Below, in pieces: positions 58,288 through 64,000 of a DNA stretch of 64,000 bases. The position numbers and the translations under genes are program-made. The notes beneath the pieces were generated by a model. It saw nothing but the letters and a program-made list of their open reading frames with translations, searched no databases and was not told the DNA's origin. Within the stretch, counting starts at the first letter, position 1; the number at the start of each line of letters is the position of its first letter. This DNA is from Craterostigma plantagineum (lineage: Eukaryota > Streptophyta > Magnoliopsida > Lamiales > Linderniaceae), in assembly GCA_027422505.1 (NCBI GenBank), contig JAPQWV010000643.1:124001-188000 (forward strand), in the 5' to 3' direction.

Positions 58288-59254
58288 ATCCACCATATGT
58301 GGTACCTTGACTCGGGTTGCTCCACGCACATGACGGGAATTCAAGAATTGTTGAGCAACTACCAAGACCGATAAAATGGAAAAATTAGATTTGGGAACAA
58401 CGATTCAGCTCCAATTTAGCACTTGGAGATATTATTTTGGAGAATCTGACTATCAAGGATGTCTCCTATATCGAAGGTCTCCGCCATAACTTCTTCAGCA
58501 TAGGCCAATTCAGAATTTTGGTCTTCCTTGCTGACTGGTGCAGAATTTTGGACAGTCAGGACAAAGAACTCCTTCAAGGAATTCGGAAATCAAATCTATA
58601 CACGATCAACCTGACGTCCGTGCAGCCTCCGACTGCTGTTTGCCTCATTTCTCAGACAAATATACAGAGGAACAGCCTGTGGCATCAAAGTGTATCTCAT
58701 AAACTTCAAATCTCTACAGCGCCTTTCAACTAAGAAGTTGGTTCACGGTCTACCAACTAATTTGACGGTGCAAGAGCATCAATGTTCAGCGTATCAGCTT
58801 GGAAAATTGAAGCGAGCCTCTCATCACGTCAAGACAGTTGCTTCTACTTCACGTCCTCTGGAATTACTTCACATGGACTTCTGTGGACCTATGCAAACAC
58901 AGAGTATCAACGGACGTAAGCTCGTGCTGGTCATTGTTGATGACTTTTCTCGCTAAAGGTGGACGAAGTTCCTCCGAATAGAGGATGAGACAGGGGACTT
59001 AATCGTAAATTTTGTGAACACGACTCAGCACCTCCTGCAGCAGACTATCCAAGATACGACAATGGCACTGAGTTCAAAAGCAAATTTCTCAGTGACTTCT
59101 ACCAGAAACTTGGAATCAGTCAACAATTTTTAGCCGCAAAGATGGCTCAACAGAATGGGGTAGTTGAAAGGAAGAACAGAACTCTAGTGGAAGCCGCGCG
59201 TACGATGATGATTTATTCCGGCCTCCACACTTCCTTTGGGCTGAAGCAGTAAAT
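58288..59254 (+). pseudogene. Copia-C protease-integrase, copy 1 (intron-less)
   Basis: Protease (HHMWYLDSGCSTHMTG) follows gag in the same frame with no spacer. The junction TCAGGAG/ATCCACC is exactly where the GT-AG spacer sits in Copia-B and -D. Then GAG-pre-integrase (58437-58733), the integrase zinc region (HQCSAYQLGK, first Cys pair member altered) and core start (HMDFCGPM, VDDFSR then stop) up to PRFLWAEAVN-like sequence, where it breaks off at about 59254. Multiple stops and frameshifts. Confidence 0.85.
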
Positions 59255-60180
59255 AGAAGGGTTAAGAGTCTCATTAGAAAGAGAACGAGAAAATTTTGAA
59301 GCTGAAAAAAAATGTTCCTAAAAGATATGGAAAATCTCAAAGTTTCCTCCATCTCACAAACCATTTCTCACGCATCTCCCTCACATGAAAATAAAATTAT
59401 AAAAAGCGTGAAAAAGAAAAATCTCCTTCTGCTAATCCAAAACCAAAGAATAATATTTCCAGGGTCTTTATTTCTAATCTTGACTCTACTACGTCTACAG
59501 GGAGTGTAGTGTCAAAGACTAAGGAGGTGAATACGAGAGTGTATAGAATAAAAATAGAGAAGGAACATATAGATTTGAATACTTCCAATGTCAATCCTTC
59601 TTGTGTAAAAGCCAAAGACACTCGTAGAAATAAAAGAGTCATTTCTTCACTACAAATCATTGCTTCTACATGCTCTTTAAAGCCTACCATCTTAAGAAGC
59701 ACTAACTTTGAAATAGGCTCCACTTCAGAAGTTAAAAATGATCATTCTCAGTCAAATGCATCTAGGATGACCCGTCGGAAGCAAGATCCAGCCATTAAGA
59801 GAGCTTATGGCTCTATTCATTCTTGCTCTCACCTAAGGTATCCCGTGAAAATCCATCTCCCAAGCACCTTAGGCGACTATCCAATGAAAAGATCTTTTCC
59901 TCAATCAAACCTACTCATGCATTTGCCTGTGCAGAAATTCAACTTTCCTGTCATGTTCAACCCAAATGGGTTCCAAAATCTCCACCTAGGAAGACAACAG
60001 CCGAAAAGGCCAAGTCTCATAGTAAGGCAAAACCCAAATCGACTTCTACGAAAGTGACTTGGGTTGCTAAGGCTTCTCCTAGTAATATTTTGGGAATCAT
60101 ATCTGAAACAAAAAATATATATTCTAATCTAAAAGGACCCATTTATAAGTGGGTACCTAAAGCTCAAATTGTTTTTGCAG
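59255..60180 (+). pseudogene. Copia-C partial gag-pol spacer (3' half)
   Basis: Begins abruptly mid-spacer (matching Copia-D near 2080 on the minus strand) after the truncated integrase copy 1. It contains the 59509-60057 ORF (182 codons, basic, Lys/Ser/Thr-rich; MTRRKQDPAIKRAYGSIHSC) and SPKHLRRLSNEKIFSSIKP. The acceptor TTGTTTTTGCAG ends at 60180. Confidence 0.8.
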
Positions 60181-61580
60181 ATCCATCATGTGTGGTACCT
60201 TGACACGTGTTGCTCCACACACATGATGGGAAAATCAAGAGCTGCTGAGCAACTATCAAGACCGATTTAAAGGAAAAGTCAGATGTGGAAATAATAATTC
60301 TGCTCCGATTCTCGGCTTCGGAGAAATCATTTTGGAAAATCTGATAGTTAGTGATGTCTCATACGTCGAGGGCCTCCGCCATAACTTGTTCAGCATAGGC
60401 CAGTTCTGCGACAAAGGATTCCAAGTGGTCTTCGATGCTGACCGGCGCAAAATATTGGACAGTCAGGACAAAGAACTCCTCCAAGGTCTTCAGAAATTCA
60501 ATCGTTACACGATCAACCTTACGTCCGTGCGGACCTCGACAGCTGTTTGCCTCATCTCCCAGATTACAATTCAGACCAGATTACAATTCAGAGAAACAGC
60601 TTATGGCATCAACTACTGTCTCATCTCAATATCAAAGCTCTTCAACGACTCTCAATGAAGAAGTTGGTTCACGGTCTACCAACCATAACACTACAAAAAG
60701 AGCATCAATGTTCGGTGTGTCAACTACGAAAAATGAAACGAGCGTCTCATCATGTTAAACTGATTGCCTCTACTTCACGTCCCCTAGAACTACTACACAT
60801 GGACCTCTGTGGACCAATGCAGACACAGAGTATCAACAGACGTAAGTACGTGCTAGTTATTGTCGACGACCTTTCTCGCTACACGTGGATAAATTTCCTC
60901 CGAACTAAAGATGAGACAGGTGACTTGATCGTAAATTTCGTGAACTCTACTAAGAATTTACTGCAACAGACTATCCAAGTCATACGAACGGACAATGGTA
61001 CTGATTTTAAGAACACATACCTCAGTGACTTTTATCAAAAACTTGTGATTAGTCAGTAATTCTCAGCCGCCAAGACACCTCAACAGAACGGGGTAGTAGA
61101 ACGAAAAAATAGGACTCTAGTGGAAGCTGCACGTACGATGCTCATCCACTCCGGCCCTCAACACTTTCTTTGGGCTGAAGCAGTAAATACCGCATGTTTC
61201 ACTCAGAACAAGACGGTAATTTGCAAGCGCTTCGATAAGACTCCGTACTAGATCATTAACAAGCGGGTACCCATCATTTCCTTCTTAAGGTCTTCGGGTA
61301 CAAGTGCTTTGTGGCGTACGATAGAGAGCAACGTGCTAAGTTCGACCCTAAAGCATTCGAAGAAACTTTCATCGGGTATTCTTCAACTTCAAAGGCGTAC
61401 AGAGAATACATCAAGTCCAACCGAACAATCAAATAAAGCTACAATGTCACTTTCCAAGAAGTGGCAGAGATGACTTCTGGGCACATCAGTCCATGACCCG
61501 TGCCCAACCTGACGGCTCCTGTTCATCTCAGTTCAGGACTCGTGCCTAACCAGATGGTTTTTTAATACGACAGTTCCGAA
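60181..61580 (+). pseudogene. Copia-C protease-integrase, copy 2
   Basis: Second copy of the same module. The protease is damaged (YLDTCCSTHMMG equivalent: catalytic DSG changed). GAG-pre-integrase follows (60332-60658, with a local 15-bp duplication near 60560-60590). The integrase has CSVCQLRK, HMDLCGPM, VDDLSRYTWINF and RTDNGTDFKN (60547-61059), then PQQNGVVERKNRTLVEAART with catalytic Glu (about 61095) and FGYKCF. Stops at 61060 and later. Confidence 0.87.
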
Positions 61581-63556
61581 CCCGTGCTTACTGGTGTGTT
61601 AGCACAAGACCAACAGAGAATGGCAACAACTCAGGATTCAACGTCAGAAGAAGCTATGAGATTAACTTGGACTCGCTTTTTGAGCAGATATATCGGCCGA
61701 ACAACACCGCTACCACACCTGCCGTGGAACATCCCCAAGACAAAGCCGATATACCAAGTTCAAATGTCCTCACCTCACCCGATTCAGAATTACATCAGAA
61801 TGCTGAAGATCCAACCACGGAAGTTGAGGAAATGTCATCAGAGTCGCTCAACTCAAATGCTGAAACTGAATTGCCTCAACTAGTTGAACATCCTCAGATC
61901 ATTAGAGATCTCGCTCCACAACTGGCTGATGCTTCTAGCTCGGCTTGGCCACATGAGCACAAGTGGACTCGAGCACATCCAGTTGATCAGATAATTGGTC
62001 ATCCTTCGAGTGGAGTAAGGACAAGACATCAGAAAGGACTATTCAGTTGCTTCTTAATCCAAGACGAGCCAACCAATGTACCAGACGCACTTAAGGACAC
62101 GAATTGGGTAATTGCGATGCAAGACGAGATCAACCAATTCGAACGCCTTCAAGTGTGGACATTAGTACCACGTCCGCATGGGAATACCATCATCGGGACG
62201 AAATGGGTATTCAAGAACAAAAAGAATGAAAATGGAGAAGTGATCAGGAATAAAGCAAGATTGGTTGCGAAGGGCTACAATAACCAGGAAGGCATTGACT
62301 ACGACGAGACGTATGCTCCCATTGCCCGAATCGAAGCCATCTGCCTTTTCTTGGCTTATGCGGACCATAATGACTTCAAAGTCTACCAAATGGACGTTAA
62401 GACCACCTTTCTCAACAGCGTGTTAAAGGAGAAAGTCTATGTCGCTCACCCAGAAGGCTTCGTTGACCTAGAACATCCCGATCACGTCTATCGATTGGAT
62501 AAACCTCTCTACGGACTAAAACAAGCCCCACGTGCTTGGTGTGATGTCTTGAGTGAATTCCTTGTAAAGTCTGGATTCATCCGAGTAACGATCGATACGA
62601 CATGCTTCATCAACTGGCATGACAAAGACTCGATGGTCATCCAAGTTTACGTAGATGACATCATATTCGGATCAACAAATCCACAGCTTTGCAAGAGGTT
62701 TGGAAATTTAATGAAGAGTAAGTTCGAAATGAGTCACATGGGAGAGATTTCTTCTTAGGCCTTCAAGTCAGACAGCTCAACGATGGGATTTCAATCAATC
62801 AGACGAAATACATCAAGGATATGCTGAAGAAATTCCATCAAGATTAGAGCAAGCCTCTCAGCACTCCTATGTCAACAAGCTGCAAGTTGGATGCCGATTC
62901 CACTGGAAAAGCGATCGACATCACACTTTATCGCAGCATCATTGGGTCTCTTCTCTATCTCACCTTAAGCCGGCTGGACATCATGTTGCCACCTGTTTAT
63001 GCGCGCGTTTCCAAGCTGATCCCAAGGAATCCCACATGCTTACAGTGAAGCGGATCTTGCGCTATCTCAGGGCACATCTACCTTAGGATTGTGGTATCCT
63101 AAAGGTACGAACTTCAAATTTATCGGCTACGCTGACACTGATTATACAGGTTGCCGAATGGATGGGAAAAGCACATCCGGTGGCGCTCAATTTCTAGGCG
63201 AAAAGCTGGCTGGTCATCCAAGAAGCAGAATTGCGTGTCAACATCAACGGCTGAGGCAGAATACGTCGCGGCTGCCAGCTGTTCTCAAATGCTGTGGATG
63301 AGGACTCAGCTCCGCGATTATGGGTACAATTTAAATAATATACCCACTTATAGGTATAGCCAAAGCTGTTCACCACTCATGCACGAAACACATAGACATT
63401 AGATATCACTTTATTAAGGATCACGTAGAAAACGGCACTATTGATATGTACTTCGTGAACACGGAGTATCGACTAGCCCACTTTTTCACCAAGGCATTAG
63501 ATGAAAAACGCTTCAAATTTCTTGTCGGAAAATTAGGTATGTTGAATCTTCCGTGA
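61581..63556 (+). pseudogene. Copia-C RT and RNase H
   Basis: Open from 61667 to 62758 (363 codons): linker, RT start ([20 protein letters not shown]), [51 protein letters not shown] and catalytic YVDD (about 62650-62670). A one-base loss at 62755 is followed by the RT tail (62760-63000) and RNase H (TDTDYTGCRM, AEAEYVAAASC, KHIDIRYHF equivalents) to the stop at about 63556. The RT core motifs are intact; frameshifts at 62757, about 62990 and 63080 kill the rest. Confidence 0.88.
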
Positions 63557-64000
63557 TGTGTGTTTCGAAAATTAGTTGCCCTACCTTGCGTGAAAATTTA
63601 GTAAAAATATAAAATAATTAATATAATAATAAATCTAAAAATATTATACATATACCTATATTATGAGGGGAATGACGATATCTTTAGGATGCTCGATCTG
63701 GTCACGACTACATTTCACTGACATGCGACTGATTAATTGCTTAATTTTGTCAGTCTACGTCGCATTCTTGTGTCTAAAAGTCATTAGTTTGCTCCACTAG
63801 ACACAAAGCCACTTTACATATGTGAGGATTCTAGCCTTTTTAATTTTTTCTTTGGATTTATTCTCGAGCGAGTCGCACATCAATTGCTTGTCTTAACTAG
63901 TGATTCTTGGTTTCATACTTTAGATTGTTAGGAAAATGATAAGGGCACTTAGGTAATTCCTCACTCGGCCTTCTAAAATTTTATCCCTTACATTAGCCCC
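63557..64000 (+). other. Start of Copia-C 3' noncoding region
   Basis: Homologous, in reverse, to Copia-B 38676-38230 and Copia-A 51416-50950. No coding. Runs off the window. Confidence 0.8.

Larger units (their letters stand above)
55794..64000 (+). mobile_element. Copia-C Ty1-copia retrotransposon (plus strand, truncated by window edge)
   Basis: Same family as Copia-A, -B and -D but in opposite orientation: LTR, PBS, leader, gag, a duplicated protease-integrase region, RT, RNase H and the start of the 3' noncoding region. ORF3 and the 3' LTR would lie beyond 64000. All genes are broken. The element is chimeric (see the two protease-integrase copies). Confidence 0.93.

Overview
This window is plant nuclear DNA, almost certainly from a eudicot, made up almost entirely of nested LTR retrotransposons. 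The evidence is Ty1-copia gag-pol ORFs of SIRE-like type, an Athila-type Ty3-gypsy element and a chromodomain Ty3-gypsy (Tekay-type) element. All carry plant-style primer-binding sites: initiator-Met tRNA for the copia and Tekay elements, and an Asp-tRNA-like site for Athila. I recognise no intact host gene, tRNA or rRNA gene, and the species cannot be named from the sequence.

Left stack (1-26918, all minus strand). Copia-D is cut by the window's left edge and has its 5' LTR at 26565-26918. It was invaded in gag by an Athila element (3046-24369, LTRs of about 1.8 kb, 1-mismatch 5-bp TSD). Athila was in turn invaded in its RT domain by an intact, very young Tekay element (8509-19170, 3.0-kb LTRs nearly identical, TSD CCTCG). 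The Tekay element carries the only long uninterrupted gene here, a 1488-residue Gag-Pol.

Middle stack (27745-about 55290, minus strand). Copia-A has its 3' LTR at 27745-28094. A second complete copy of the same family, Copia-B (31215-47278, TSD ATATC), is inserted in Copia-A's third ORF. Copia-B carries in its RT an 810-bp solo LTR of an unrelated family (39999-40808, TSD GCTAC), which contains a 5S-rRNA-like promoter segment. Right end: Copia-C, same family but plus strand, starts at 55794 and runs off the window.

The copia family is the most interesting content. Its LTRs are only about 350 bp, but the internal region is about 14.5 kb. The order is 5' LTR, initiator-Met PBS, about 1 kb leader, gag with one zinc knuckle, about 1.73 kb coiled-coil spacer, PR-INT-RT-RNase H, about 3.6 kb AT-rich noncoding region, a large third ORF (about 1.2 kcodons) in the env position, and the 3' LTR. 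Two points stand out. (1) The gag-PR spacer has GT and AG ends, and Copia-C holds a copy joined exactly at those ends, in frame, so the spacer looks like an intron. (2) The third ORF reads through the polypurine tract and stops 54 bp inside the 3' LTR in both copies. All copia copies are degenerate (frameshifts, stops). Boundaries and domain calls come from reading the sequence by eye. Percent divergences are hand counts.
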